Positions 54,996 through 63,814 of a stretch of 64,000 nt of DNA are shown here, piece by piece (the stretch's first letter is position 1; the number at the start of each line of letters is the position of its first letter). The DNA lies in NCBI GenBank assembly GCA_018242525.1, contig JAFEBS010000019.1, positions 1 to 64,000 on the forward strand, written 5' to 3'. Both the position numbers and the translations under genes were made by a program. This DNA comes from Planctomycetota bacterium (lineage in GTDB: Bacteria; Planctomycetota; Planctomycetia; Planctomycetales; Planctomycetaceae). Below the pieces are notes generated by a model. It was not told where the DNA came from. It was given only the letters and a program-made list of their open reading frames with translations, and did no database searches.

Positions 54996-55513
54996 AGCCT
55001 GTTGTGTTTCCGGACGGTTTTCATCTCATGACTGTCGAACGCAGGCATCGGCGCAAAGCGTTCGACTGTGGTGAGCCGACCGTGAACGACTGGCTTCGCA
55101 CCCGGGCTGTGCAGAACCAGGACAAGCATCTGTCGACGACCAGAGTGTTGCTCACTGGCAATGACGACATCGCCGGGTTTTACACGCTGGCAACCGGGCA
55201 GGTGGACTTTGGTGATTTGCCCCCGGAATTGTCGCGAGGGATGCCTCGCCGAGCCTTGCCCGTCGCAATTCTCGCGTGGCTGGGCGTGGATCAGCGTTTT
55301 CACGGGCAACGGCTTGGAGACCGTTTACTGGCCCAGTCGTTGCGGGATTGTCACACGGCTGGTGAGACATTTGCGTTTGTTGCCGTCTTCCTCGATTGCC
55401 TGAACGATCAAGCCAAGAGGTTCTATCAGCGATGGGACTTTCAGGAGTTGCCAGGGAATCCCTACCGGTTGTTCCTCAGCTTCCAAATGCTCAACACCTT
55501 GATGAAGAAGTAG
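54992..55513 (+). CDS. GNAT-family (TacT-type) toxin acetyltransferase
   Basis: 173 aa from a GTG at 54992 overlapping the antitoxin stop. GNAT motifs are FDCGEPTVNDWLRTRA at the N-terminus, RALPVAILAWLGVDQRFHGQ with RLGDRLL (acetyl-CoA pyrophosphate loop), and CLNDQAKRFYQRWDFQELPG with the catalytic-type Tyr. TacT toxins acetylate the amino group of charged aminoacyl-tRNA and stop translation. The 3' end overlaps the antisense coiled-coil fragment by about 50 bases, which suggests that the module was joined onto older DNA here. Confidence 0.92.
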   Translation: MKPVVFPDGFHLMTVERRHRRKAFDCGEPTVNDWLRTRAVQNQDKHLSTTRVLLTGNDDIAGFYTLATGQVDFGDLPPELSRGMPRRALPVAILAWLGVDQRFHGQRLGDRLLAQSLRDCHTAGETFAFVAVFLDCLNDQAKRFYQRWDFQELPGNPYRLFLSFQMLNTLMKK

Positions 55514-55827
55514 ACGGTCAGCAGGCTGAGAGCGGTTCTCTCCGTCCCCCCAATCTTCGACAGTGCATCTGCCAGAGCGTGTTCAATCGCATCCCTCTCC
55601 GAATCTCGCCTTGCGCTTTCACGCTGAGTCCGCTCAAGTTCCTTTTGAATCTCACGCTGGACTCGTTGCTCTTCTCTCATTTGTTCACGGACACGAATCT
55701 GTTCCGCTTTTTCGTGCTCCTTTTTCAACACGATTTCATAGTCTGCCTTAAGTTGCTGAAAGACCTCCCGTTGCTGTGCTGTCGAGACCTGGTACCCCTG
55801 TTTCCTGCAAAACTCAATTGACTTCAT
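55462..55827 (-). pseudogene. Truncated DUF4041-type coiled-coil fragment
   Basis: 121 aa from ATG 55827. A charged coiled coil (YEIVLKKEHEKAEQIRVREQ, MREEQRVQREIQKELERTQR, ESARRDSERDAIEHALADAL) strongly resembles the segment that precedes the GIY-YIG nuclease domain in DUF4041 proteins of phages and mobile DNA. The nuclease domain is missing; the frame runs into an unrelated hydrophobic end over the TacT gene. Upstream the same frame stays open to about 56013 without any ATG. I interpret it as a remnant, although an independent small coiled-coil protein is possible. Confidence 0.5.
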
Positions 55828-56162
55828 CAATCGATCTTTGGTGGCTGGATAATCCGTGTCAGGGCTGTGATCGACTCGGATCGGTCGGGATTTGGAAGAG
55901 CGGCGAGATGTCCCAGCCGGGTACGATTCCGCCGGAGGTCGAAAGTGAGATAACGCCAGGTGTGCGGGCGATGTTTTGCTTTGAGGCCCAAAGGTATTCC
56001 ACCTCCTGATGTTTCACGGTGGCTTTTGCGATTGTGAAATCCTGTACAATATCTATGAAATCCTGTACATCGGTTGAAGGCAGAATATTGGATCGCGCGA
56101 TCCCAAGGCTTGGAACCACTGAACACACACAAACGAGCCTAACCAAGAATGCGGTGTGGCCA
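55828..56162. other. 335-bp region with direct repeats, no clear gene
   Basis: Several frames are open but none has both a start and protein-like composition. TGAAATCCTGTACA occurs twice (56035-56048 and 56056-56069), 21 bp apart or about two helical turns, so it could be a tandem regulator site for the gene at 56163. TACAAT at 56045-56050 could be its -10. Confidence 0.4.
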
Positions 56163-56510
56163 ATGAAGAATCTGATTTCCCTGAAAATGGAAGTGCGTGT
56201 TCGGCGAGTTATCACCATCCTCCTGGCAATTCCGGTAGGGATCATCGGTCTCGTTTGCGTGGCCGGGTTCGTGCTTCATTGCCTGGGCTACGACGACAAG
56301 ACCGTTCGACGTGGCATGTCTGCCGAGCGCGTCCGCGAGATCCTGGGGCTCCCCGATCAAATTGCCATTCTGGAACTGCCGAACGGCAAGTTGCGAGAGG
56401 ATTGGTGGTATTCAAATACACCAGTCCGGGAAAAGTCGGATTTGACGCAACTGACGTTTGAATCGGGTCGACTGGTTTCAAATCATTCGAAAAACCAACT
56501 TCCCCAATGA
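56163..56510 (+). CDS. Small membrane-anchored SmpA/BamE-like protein
   Basis: 115 aa from ATG 56163. One N-terminal TM helix (VITILLAIPVGIIGLVCVAG) is followed by a short domain with the SmpA/OmlA pattern: VRRGMSAERVREILGLPDQI, then LREDWWYS and TFESGRLVSNHS. Such proteins bind other envelope proteins; this copy lacks a lipobox, so it would stay in the inner membrane. The function is unknown. CTGGCC/GGCCAG at 56597-56611 may terminate it. Confidence 0.65.
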   Translation: MKNLISLKMEVRVRRVITILLAIPVGIIGLVCVAGFVLHCLGYDDKTVRRGMSAERVREILGLPDQIAILELPNGKLREDWWYSNTPVREKSDLTQLTFESGRLVSNHSKNQLPQ

Positions 56511-56728
56511 CGGATGACTCAGAAAACACCGGATGTGCATTCGGGATGTCGTCACCATCGGGGTTGAACGGTGCCTGAGGCCCAGGTGCCATCGCTCTGG
56601 CCTGAGGCCAGCTGAGGCCAGAATCCGCTGGCATCCAATTTTTGTTTCCGATATATTCGATCAGTCCGACCTGCCTGAATTCGGTGCACCGGCACCCCCG
56701 CCAAAATCCTCTGCAAGCTGCGGCATTC

Positions 56729-59227
56729 ATGACTCACCGTATTCCTTATTCGCTGACTCTGCTTGCGCTCATCCTGACGGCCGCGACCTCGGTTGCCCAG
56801 GCTGCTGAAGACTCTGCGGCGCTGGGAGGCCGTTTCCTGACCGAAGTGATTCCGTTCGTGAAGAAGCATTGCCTGGAATGTCACGGCGAAAAGGAACCGA
56901 AGGCGGACCTCTCGCTGGCTGCCGATCGCGAAGCCCAGGCACTCGTGACGCGACGCAATGTCTGGGGAAACGTGCTCGAAATGGTCGAGACCGGGCAGAT
57001 GCCGCCCAAGGAACAACCCAAGCCCGATCCGGTTGAAACCGACAGGTTTGTCACGCTGCTGAAGGCGCTGTTCGAGGATGCCGATCGACACGCCAAGCCG
57101 GATCCCGGTCGGGTCACCGTCCGGCGTTTGAATCGCGTGGAATACAACAACACGATCCGGGACCTGGTGGGAGTCGACTTTAACCCCGCCGAGGATTTTC
57201 CGTCGGACGATATCGGTCATGGATTCGACAACATCGGCGACGTGCTGACACTGTCGCCCGTCCTGATGGAACGGTACCTCGCCGCGGCCGAAACCATCGT
57301 CAATCGGGCGATTGTCCCCAACCCGCCAAAGCCCCCTGAACGTTGGATCGGCGGTCGGTACCTGGAACCCGCTGGCCGCGGTGTCTCGGAAAAGAAATTC
57401 CGCCCGATTTCGACCCGGCCGGACACGAACCCGGTTTACACCGGACCACTGCATACCAGGTACATGATTCCGGACGATGGGGAATACACCTTCCGGATGA
57501 ATGCCTACGCGGAGGTCACGGGTGATGTCCCCGTTCAGGTGGCGATCCTGGCGTGCGGCAAGGACGTCACGGGGGGAGCCAGCGACGAGCAGGTTGCGCA
57601 ATTGTCGGGCGGTTCCGTCGCCGGATTGAGGCCGTTTGTCATTGTGAAGATGGTGGAAATCACCGGGCGATCTCCGGACAAGTCGACTCACGTCAAGCTG
57701 CAGATCCCACCGACGAAGGGGTTCGATCGGATTGCGGTAGCGATTGTGAAGCCGCCGGTTCCCACCGAAACACGTGCGCCCGATGCCCCCGCCGACGCTT
57801 CGATGCCGGATCAACCTGCACCCCAGATCACATTGTATGTGGAAAGCTTTGGTCTGGAAGGGCCGCTTGACACGCGTCCGGCATCACACCGTGCGCTGCT
57901 CGCCTGCTCTCCCGATAAGTCGAAGGCCGAGCAAGCCCGTGAGGTGCTGACTCGGTTCGTCTCGCGTGCCTACCGCCGTCCCGCCACGACGGACGAAATT
58001 GAACGGCTGATCGTCATGACGACGCTGGCGCAGGACGAAGGATTGTCCTGGGACGCGGCGATGCAACGCGCGTTCATGGCCGTCCTGGTCTCGCCCAAGT
58101 TTTTGTTCCGCCTGGAACTGGATGATCGAGTCCGCCAGCCGAATGCCGGGGCCGAACCGATTCCGCTGGATGAATATCAACTGGCGTCGCGACTGTCGTA
58201 TTTCCTGTGGAGCACGATGCCCGATGATGAACTCACTCAATTGGCATCCCGGGGCGAGTTGACCAAAAACCTGGATGCTCAAGTGCGGCGGATGCTGCTG
58301 GATCCGCGGTCCCGGTCGCTGGTCGACAACTTCGCCATGCAATGGCTGCAATTGAAGCGGCTGAAGACATTCGCACCCGACCCCCAATTGTTCCCGTCGT
58401 TCAATGAGCCATTGCGAAACGCGATGGCGCATGAGACCGAAATGTTCGTCGACACGATCATTCGCGAAGACCGCAGCGTGCTGGACATGCTCGACGCCGA
58501 TTACACGTTTCTGAACGAGACGCTGGCCAGGCATTACGGGATTGCGATGTCTCCCGAGAATTCGTCGGGACAGAGGGGCGAACGGCGGCGGGGGCAATCG
58601 AACCGGCGCGAATTCGTGCGAGTCACGTTGCCCAACAAGATGCGCGGCGGTCTGCTGACTCAGGCCAGCATCCTGACAGTCACTTCCAATCCGACACGAA
58701 CATCACCCGTGAAGCGGGGACGCTGGATCCTGGAACAGATCCTGGGGGCTCCGCCGCCGCCACCACCGCCGAATGTGCCGGAACTTCCCGAAGGGGCAGG
58801 CGCCCAACTGACAGGTTCGCTGCGTCAGCGGATGGAGCAGCATCGGGCCAACCCCGCCTGTGCGAATTGCCACGCCAAGATGGATCCAATCGGGTTTGCC
58901 CTCGAAAACTACGACGCAATCGGCGCTTTCCGCACAAAAGACGGAGAATTCCCCATCGAAACCTCCGGAGTTCTGCCGGACGGCAAACCCGTTCAAGGCC
59001 CCGAGGATCTGAAGTCGATTCTGATGGAAAAGCGGTCTCAATTCACCCGGTGCCTGACCGAAAAGCTGATGATTTACGCCCTGGGACGAGGCTTGGAATA
59101 CTACGACCGTCGGCCGGTGATGCAGATCCAGGATGCCCTGGCGAAACAGGACTACAAGTTTTCCGTGCTGGTCAGCGAGATCGTCAAAAGCGATCCGTTC
59201 CGGCTGCGACGTGGCAAAGACGACTGA
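56729..59227 (+). CDS. Planctomycete cytochrome-type protein (DUF1587/1595/1592/1588/1585)
   Basis: 832 aa from ATG 56729. A signal peptide (about 1-25, ending VAQAAED) leads to a c-type haem motif CLECH (about 50) and MPPKEQPKP. DUF1587 follows (VRRLNRVEYNNTIRDLVGVD), then DUF1595, DUF1592 (LDEYQLASRLSYFLWSTMPD and FAMQWLQL), DUF1588 (GGLLTQASILTVTSNPTRTS, GAPPPPPPPNVPEL) with a second CANCH site, and DUF1585 at the C-terminus (LTEKLMIYALGRGLEYYD). It is periplasmic. Family members always travel with a DUF1552 protein, which follows here. They are thought to take part in polysaccharide or polymer oxidation, but no activity is proven. Confidence 0.95.
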   Translation: MTHRIPYSLTLLALILTAATSVAQAAEDSAALGGRFLTEVIPFVKKHCLECHGEKEPKADLSLAADREAQALVTRRNVWGNVLEMVETGQMPPKEQPKPDPVETDRFVTLLKALFEDADRHAKPDPGRVTVRRLNRVEYNNTIRDLVGVDFNPAEDFPSDDIGHGFDNIGDVLTLSPVLMERYLAAAETIVNRAIVPNPPKPPERWIGGRYLEPAGRGVSEKKFRPISTRPDTNPVYTGPLHTRYMIPDDGEYTFRMNAYAEVTGDVPVQVAILACGKDVTGGASDEQVAQLSGGSVAGLRPFVIVKMVEITGRSPDKSTHVKLQIPPTKGFDRIAVAIVKPPVPTETRAPDAPADASMPDQPAPQITLYVESFGLEGPLDTRPASHRALLACSPDKSKAEQAREVLTRFVSRAYRRPATTDEIERLIVMTTLAQDEGLSWDAAMQRAFMAVLVSPKFLFRLELDDRVRQPNAGAEPIPLDEYQLASRLSYFLWSTMPDDELTQLASRGELTKNLDAQVRRMLLDPRSRSLVDNFAMQWLQLKRLKTFAPDPQLFPSFNEPLRNAMAHETEMFVDTIIREDRSVLDMLDADYTFLNETLARHYGIAMSPENSSGQRGERRRGQSNRREFVRVTLPNKMRGGLLTQASILTVTSNPTRTSPVKRGRWILEQILGAPPPPPPPNVPELPEGAGAQLTGSLRQRMEQHRANPACANCHAKMDPIGFALENYDAIGAFRTKDGEFPIETSGVLPDGKPVQGPEDLKSILMEKRSQFTRCLTEKLMIYALGRGLEYYDRRPVMQIQDALAKQDYKFSVLVSEIVKSDPFRLRRGKDD

Positions 59228-59321
59228 AATTGACGATTGTTGGGCAGTCCTTGCGGCTGGCCATGGATAAAATTGAAGAAGGCTCGCTCGGACAAGTCAA
59301 ACTGCGATCGAAAGAACCGAC

Positions 59322-60668
59322 ATGAAAAAGCCGTATGTTTCTCGACGTACTGTTCTGCAGGGACTGAGCACCGCCGTGGCCCTGCCGTGGCTGGAATCGA
59401 TGGGGCCGCTGACAAGCTGGGCGGCTGATGCGGAACCTGCCAAGGCTGTCATCGCGCCCAATCGACTGGCATATCTGTATGTCCCCAACGGGATCAACAT
59501 GGCGGACTGGACACCCAAGTCCGAAGGGACCGGATTCGAACTGACGCCAATCCTGGAACCGTTGGCGGCCGTCAAAGAAGACCTGTTGGTGTTGACCGGA
59601 CTGACGGCGGACGGCGCTCGTCCCCATGGTGATGGTGGTGGCGACCACGCCCGGGCTCTGGCCGCGTTCCTGACCGGTGCTCATCCCGTCAAGACGGACG
59701 GCACAGACATCCGCAATGGGATCTCGGTGGATCAGGTTGCCGCGTCCCGGATCGGTGATCAGACTCGACTGGCCTCACTGGAAATCGGTTGCGAAGCGGG
59801 GGCGATGGCGGGCAATTGTGATTCCGGTTATAGCTGTGTGTATTCCTCAACGATGGCCTGGCGCTCGGCCACTCAACCGCTCCCCAAGGAAGTGAATCCG
59901 AAGCTGGTCTTCGAACGACTGTTCGGTTCGGGCGGGAATGCCGATCGGATCCAGCGTGACAAGCTGCGAAAGAGTGTACTGGACTTCGTCCGCGACGATT
60001 CGCGCGACCTGCAATCCCGTCTGGGCAAGAACGACCAGCGGAAGCTGGACGAATACTTTTCGTCGATTCGCGACATCGAGCAGCGGATCGAACGAGCCAC
60101 CCATTTACCCGAAGTCAAAGCCCCGGACTATCCGGTCCCGGCCGGAATCCCGAAGGAATTCCCTGATCACCTGAAGCTGATGTGCGACCTGCTGGTCCTG
60201 GCGTTCCAGGCGGATGTGACTCGCGTCAGCACGTTCGTGTTTACGAACGAAGGAAGCAACCGGTCTTATCCATTCGCAGGCGTCTCGGAAGGTCATCACG
60301 ATCTGTCGCACCATGGCAACGACGCCAAGAAGAAGGAAAAGATTCGCGACATCAACAAGTTCCACGTGACTCAACTGGCCTATCTGCTGCAAAAGCTGAA
60401 ATCCATTCCCGAAGGGGAAGGAACTCTGCTGGATCACTGCATGATCGCTTACGGCAGCGCAAACTCGGACGGCAATGCCCACAACCACGACAACCTGCCG
60501 ATCCTGCTGGCTGGGAAGGGAGGCGGTACGATTCAGACCGGACGTCACCTGGTCTTCCCGAAGGAAACGCCGCTGAGCAACCTGTGGCTGTCGATGCTGG
60601 AACGCGTCGACGTCAAGGTTCCGTTCCTCGGCGACAGCACGGGGGCCTTGCCAGGCCTGGTTGGATAA
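59322..60668 (+). CDS. DUF1552 protein with Tat-like signal
   Basis: 448 aa from ATG 59322, 94 bases after the DUF1592 gene and surely in its operon. The N-terminus SRRTVLQGLSTAVALPWLE is a Tat signal. The family pattern includes NRLAYLYVPNGINMADWTP, LTGLTADGARPHGDGGGDHA, GNCDSGYSCVYSSTMAWRS, FAGVSEGHHDLSHHGNDAKK and YGSANSDGNAHNHDNLPILL. DUF1552 is related to DUF1501 and the alkaline phosphatase superfamily. It presumably forms a periplasmic complex or pathway with the cytochrome-type partner. Confidence 0.95.
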   Translation: MKKPYVSRRTVLQGLSTAVALPWLESMGPLTSWAADAEPAKAVIAPNRLAYLYVPNGINMADWTPKSEGTGFELTPILEPLAAVKEDLLVLTGLTADGARPHGDGGGDHARALAAFLTGAHPVKTDGTDIRNGISVDQVAASRIGDQTRLASLEIGCEAGAMAGNCDSGYSCVYSSTMAWRSATQPLPKEVNPKLVFERLFGSGGNADRIQRDKLRKSVLDFVRDDSRDLQSRLGKNDQRKLDEYFSSIRDIEQRIERATHLPEVKAPDYPVPAGIPKEFPDHLKLMCDLLVLAFQADVTRVSTFVFTNEGSNRSYPFAGVSEGHHDLSHHGNDAKKKEKIRDINKFHVTQLAYLLQKLKSIPEGEGTLLDHCMIAYGSANSDGNAHNHDNLPILLAGKGGGTIQTGRHLVFPKETPLSNLWLSMLERVDVKVPFLGDSTGALPGLVG

Positions 60669-60670
60669 CG

Positions 60671-60780
60671 CGAGCCCGTAGGACGGACGATCCGTCCGTC
60701 TCGGCTTTGATTGCGAATCAAGTGAACGAGTGTCCGGCAGAGGAGAACCAGACGGACGGATCGTCCGTCCTACGGGCTCG
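60671..60780. repeat. 110-bp element with perfect 31-bp inverted repeat
   Basis: Arms 60671-60701 (CGAGCCCGTAGGACGGACGA...) and 60750-60780 are exactly complementary over 31 bp, with 48 bases between. Inside each arm GACGGACGATCCGTCCGTC is itself palindromic, so it can form either one long stem or two small ones. It lies two bases past the DUF1552 stop. Confidence 0.85.
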
Positions 60781-60984
60781 ACGCGTCGATTGCTCGTTCA
60801 CGCACCGGATTGGCGGAACCTGTTACATAAAAAGTGGTTGCGATCGCTGGCACAGTTTGCCACAGCGAAGCCCGGCGCATGGCTTTGCTGTGACGATCGA
60901 CGAAGCTAGTATATCGAGACCGTCGGCGGAGGAGTTCCGCCGTCAACACAGACAATTCCTTCGACACTGAAACAGCAGATTCCA

Positions 60985-61233
60985 ATGGCTGACTACACCA
61001 AATACGATCCCCGTGTCGATTCCCTGGTGATGGAATCCGTGACTCACTGGGATCCCGCGGTTGGCAAGCTGTCTGACGAAGACAAAGCTCTGCTGGCTCG
61101 GACGGTTCATCAGTCCCCCGAGAAGGCGGCCAAGGTTGCGTACTTTCGGTCGCACACCGGCTTCACGCGCGAAATCACCGTGACCGTCGAAGACATCGCG
61201 CGGATCTACGACGAGCAAACCGCGCGGGCGTGA
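60985..61233 (+). CDS. Small conserved-looking soluble protein
   Basis: 82 aa from ATG 60985. The sequence is Asp/Glu-rich and helical (KLSDEDKALLARTVHQSPEK, TVTVEDIARIYDEQTARA) with a short strand FTREITVTVED. There is no signal, TM or Cys. The family is not recognised. It has ordinary codon use and a stop followed by a palindromic region. A coding role is supported mainly by composition. Confidence 0.55.
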   Translation: MADYTKYDPRVDSLVMESVTHWDPAVGKLSDEDKALLARTVHQSPEKAAKVAYFRSHTGFTREITVTVEDIARIYDEQTARA

Positions 61234-61246
61234 TGTCACGCAGTCG

Positions 61247-61403
61247 GCTTTCGCCCCAGGGCGATCGCCTTTTCAAATTGGGAATCGGGTGACACGGTTA
61301 TGGAGTCCGCGACATGGCCGTGCCGAGTGAGCATTCGCACGGCCTTCCCGAAGACGGTAAGACCACCCCAATTTGAAGAATTGGCGATGGCCCTGGCTTT
61401 CGC
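61247..61403. repeat. 157-bp imperfect palindromic element
   Basis: Arms about 61247-61282 and 61367-61403 are complementary with a few mismatches (TTTTCAAATTGGG against CCCAATTTGAAGAATT; CCAGGGCGATCGCC against GGCGATGGCCCTGG). A further 8-bp hairpin (CCATCGAG / CTCGATGG, 61406-61426) follows and may terminate the leftward beta-helix gene. Confidence 0.7.
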
Positions 61404-61441
61404 CCCCATCGAGCTTGTCTCGATGGAAACGGGCTTGTGTT

Positions 61442-63703
61442 CTATTCAGTCTCGGCCGCAGGCATGAACTGAATCCATTGTCGGACCAGATCCGCCCCCT
61501 CGATTGGAACCAGATTTCGAGCCAGGTTCGGCATGCGAACTCCCGGCTGAGTCGACTCCAGCCGAAACATCAGAATCGATTCGTCAGGTTTGCCGGGGGT
61601 GATATCAAATCTGCGGCCGCCCGATCCGCGTCCGGCAGCGACCGGAGACTTCATAACACCGAAGCGGGCCGGGTCAGACTGTTGCAAACGCAAGTCCAGG
61701 CCGGAGGCTCGAGCGGATCCGTCCGGTTGATGACAGTGGGCGCAGTTCACATCCAGCCAGGCGCGGGCGCGTTCCGCGACAGTGCCTGATGCGGGATCGT
61801 CGAATTGTGGCAACTTGGGAATTTCGGCCGCCACCGGCAGTCCGTCCAGCACTCCCAGAGCTTGCCAATGGGCCAACTGGTTCACGGATGTGGAACCGAC
61901 AGCAACAGCACGATTCAGATTCGCAGCGGTTGGACCCAACGGTGTAAAGCGGCCTCCAATGGTGTGGCAACTGAAACACTGATTGGCATTGGGAATCTCA
62001 TAGCGATTTGTCCGCTCCTGGCCATCCGAGTGCGTCCAGGCCACATCGCACAGTCCGCCCCCGAGTGCCAGCGTGGCGCGTTCACGATCCCAGGCGTAGC
62101 TGTAGCCGTACCAACCCGATTCCCGCTTGACCTGGATACGCGTTTCCAGCAGTCGTTCTGGATTTCCGGGCACGGACTTTTCATAGGGCATCGCAAACGT
62201 TTTGGCGATGACGGTTCCGACCGGGAACTGCAGAACTCCGTCCGGCTGATAATTCATTCGCTCGCCGTTCGGCAACCGGATGAATCGATGTTTGACCGTG
62301 TCATCAGAAAAGAGAGCAGTATTCAATTCATAATGAAGGACGCCTGGCGCAGGGTTCTGATGTTGGGGATCGCCGTCAAACAGCGCCCACTCGTCGAGCG
62401 TTTTTGGAGCGGAACGATACTCGGCGACGGCGAGGTTGATTCCGGTGGCGAGGACAGCCGATTTGAGGACGATTGGAGGCAACGCCGGTAAACGGCCTGC
62501 GAGTATATTCGGGTCTCGTTCAAATCGATACTGGCCGCGAAGGATGTGAGTGGGCGTCAACTTCGCCAGGTTGAAGTTCAAAAAGCTGGCGTCGCCGTTT
62601 TCGGCAAGTCGGATCGAAAGCGTCTCCGGCAGTCGCCCGTCCACATATTTGGCCGAGTCTTCAATGCCATCGGTCACGATATCGGCAAACTTCCCGCCGA
62701 CGAGTGGCAGGACCAGTTCGCCAATCTTTCCGCTGGGACGAGTCCCCCCGCGTGCCATGCGATTGTCATGAATCGCAATCCCTTCACAGTACGGATCATA
62801 CTTGGAGTCACGTGGCGGTCGGCCGGTGATCAGAAAGCTGACGACCAGGATGTTGGCCGTGTTGTGGTCGACGATGTCATTGTCGAAGACCTCGACCTGA
62901 TTGGCCGCCATGATCATCATGCCCGTGCCCGAGGGAACATCGGCGACCATGTTTCCCTTGGGAGCAAAATTGGCATGGTTGTTTCCCCGGATCCGGTTCC
63001 TGTAGACACGCGTGGACTCCCCATTGGTGACGGGCAAGCCGGGCAGATCGAAGACCATGATGCCGCCGGTGTTGTTTTCGGCGATGTTCTCATAGACATC
63101 GGCATGCCGCGTGTTTTCGATTTCGATCCCGGCTACGTTCTGTTCCACGCGACAGCGCCGGACGATCACTCGCTCAGACTGCCCGACGTAGATGCCCGCG
63201 TCTGCTGCGGCGATCGCCACACAGTCTTCGATCAGGACATCCGAACACTGGACCGGATAGATGCCATAGGCCCCGTTGGAGGTCTTTGGACCATCGGTCC
63301 ACTCCGTGCGCACCCGACGGAACGTGACGTCGCTGGCCCCCATGACCTTGATGGCATTCCCGGCCGTATTCTCCACCGCCAGATCCTCGATCAGGAATCC
63401 GCTGCCGGTCACAGACAGGCCATCGCTACCCGCCTGCTGATCGCGGAATGAGAGAATCGTCGCATCAGGTCCACGCCCACGGATGGTGACACCGCGACAA
63501 ACCAGATTGAGTTCACCGCGGAATTCATAGCGTCCGGATTCCAACTGCAGGATATCCCCCGGATTCGCTTCGATCAGCCGGCTCTGCAATTCGAATTGTA
63601 CCTGCGGTCCCGGCCGAACGGTGATCGTTTCGGCGCGAAGGGATCCCATGCGAATCAGTCCGCACGCCAGGATCAAGGCGATCAGTCGAGAGTGGAGAAT
63701 CAT
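61442..63703 (-). CDS. Fused parallel beta-helix and di-haem cytochrome protein
   Basis: 753 aa from ATG 63703. A signal peptide (ending GSLRAETITV) is followed by a right-handed parallel beta-helix (about 30-380) with repeated short strands such as GSGFLIEDLAVENTAGNAIK and DVLIEDCVAIAAADAGIYVG. It resembles the family annotated as beta_helix_1. From about 395 comes a second domain of the HNE_0200/SO_2930 type, with haem motifs CFSCH (about 600) and CAHCH (about 675) and a C-terminal PDESILMFRLESTQPGVRMP. In many proteobacteria these two families are encoded by adjacent genes; here they form one polypeptide. It is probably periplasmic. The function is unknown. Confidence 0.85.
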   Translation of the reverse strand: MILHSRLIALILACGLIRMGSLRAETITVRPGPQVQFELQSRLIEANPGDILQLESGRYEFRGELNLVCRGVTIRGRGPDATILSFRDQQAGSDGLSVTGSGFLIEDLAVENTAGNAIKVMGASDVTFRRVRTEWTDGPKTSNGAYGIYPVQCSDVLIEDCVAIAAADAGIYVGQSERVIVRRCRVEQNVAGIEIENTRHADVYENIAENNTGGIMVFDLPGLPVTNGESTRVYRNRIRGNNHANFAPKGNMVADVPSGTGMMIMAANQVEVFDNDIVDHNTANILVVSFLITGRPPRDSKYDPYCEGIAIHDNRMARGGTRPSGKIGELVLPLVGGKFADIVTDGIEDSAKYVDGRLPETLSIRLAENGDASFLNFNLAKLTPTHILRGQYRFERDPNILAGRLPALPPIVLKSAVLATGINLAVAEYRSAPKTLDEWALFDGDPQHQNPAPGVLHYELNTALFSDDTVKHRFIRLPNGERMNYQPDGVLQFPVGTVIAKTFAMPYEKSVPGNPERLLETRIQVKRESGWYGYSYAWDRERATLALGGGLCDVAWTHSDGQERTNRYEIPNANQCFSCHTIGGRFTPLGPTAANLNRAVAVGSTSVNQLAHWQALGVLDGLPVAAEIPKLPQFDDPASGTVAERARAWLDVNCAHCHQPDGSARASGLDLRLQQSDPARFGVMKSPVAAGRGSGGRRFDITPGKPDESILMFRLESTQPGVRMPNLARNLVPIEGADLVRQWIQFMPAAETE

Positions 63704-63814
63704 CAATGCAGTCCATTCCTGGAAAGAGTGCTCACCGAGTAGTGAGGATATCAGTTCGTCCGCCGACAAACATTTCTCCGTTTGCAGATTCGCTCAAATT
63801 GGAATGGCACTGAT

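Noticed and set aside
55859..56245. 128-residue minus-strand frame in the TA / membrane-protein gap
   Set aside because: It has no ribosome-binding site, no recognisable motif, and overlaps the start of the gene at 56163. It was treated as non-coding, though parts could be mobile-DNA remnants.
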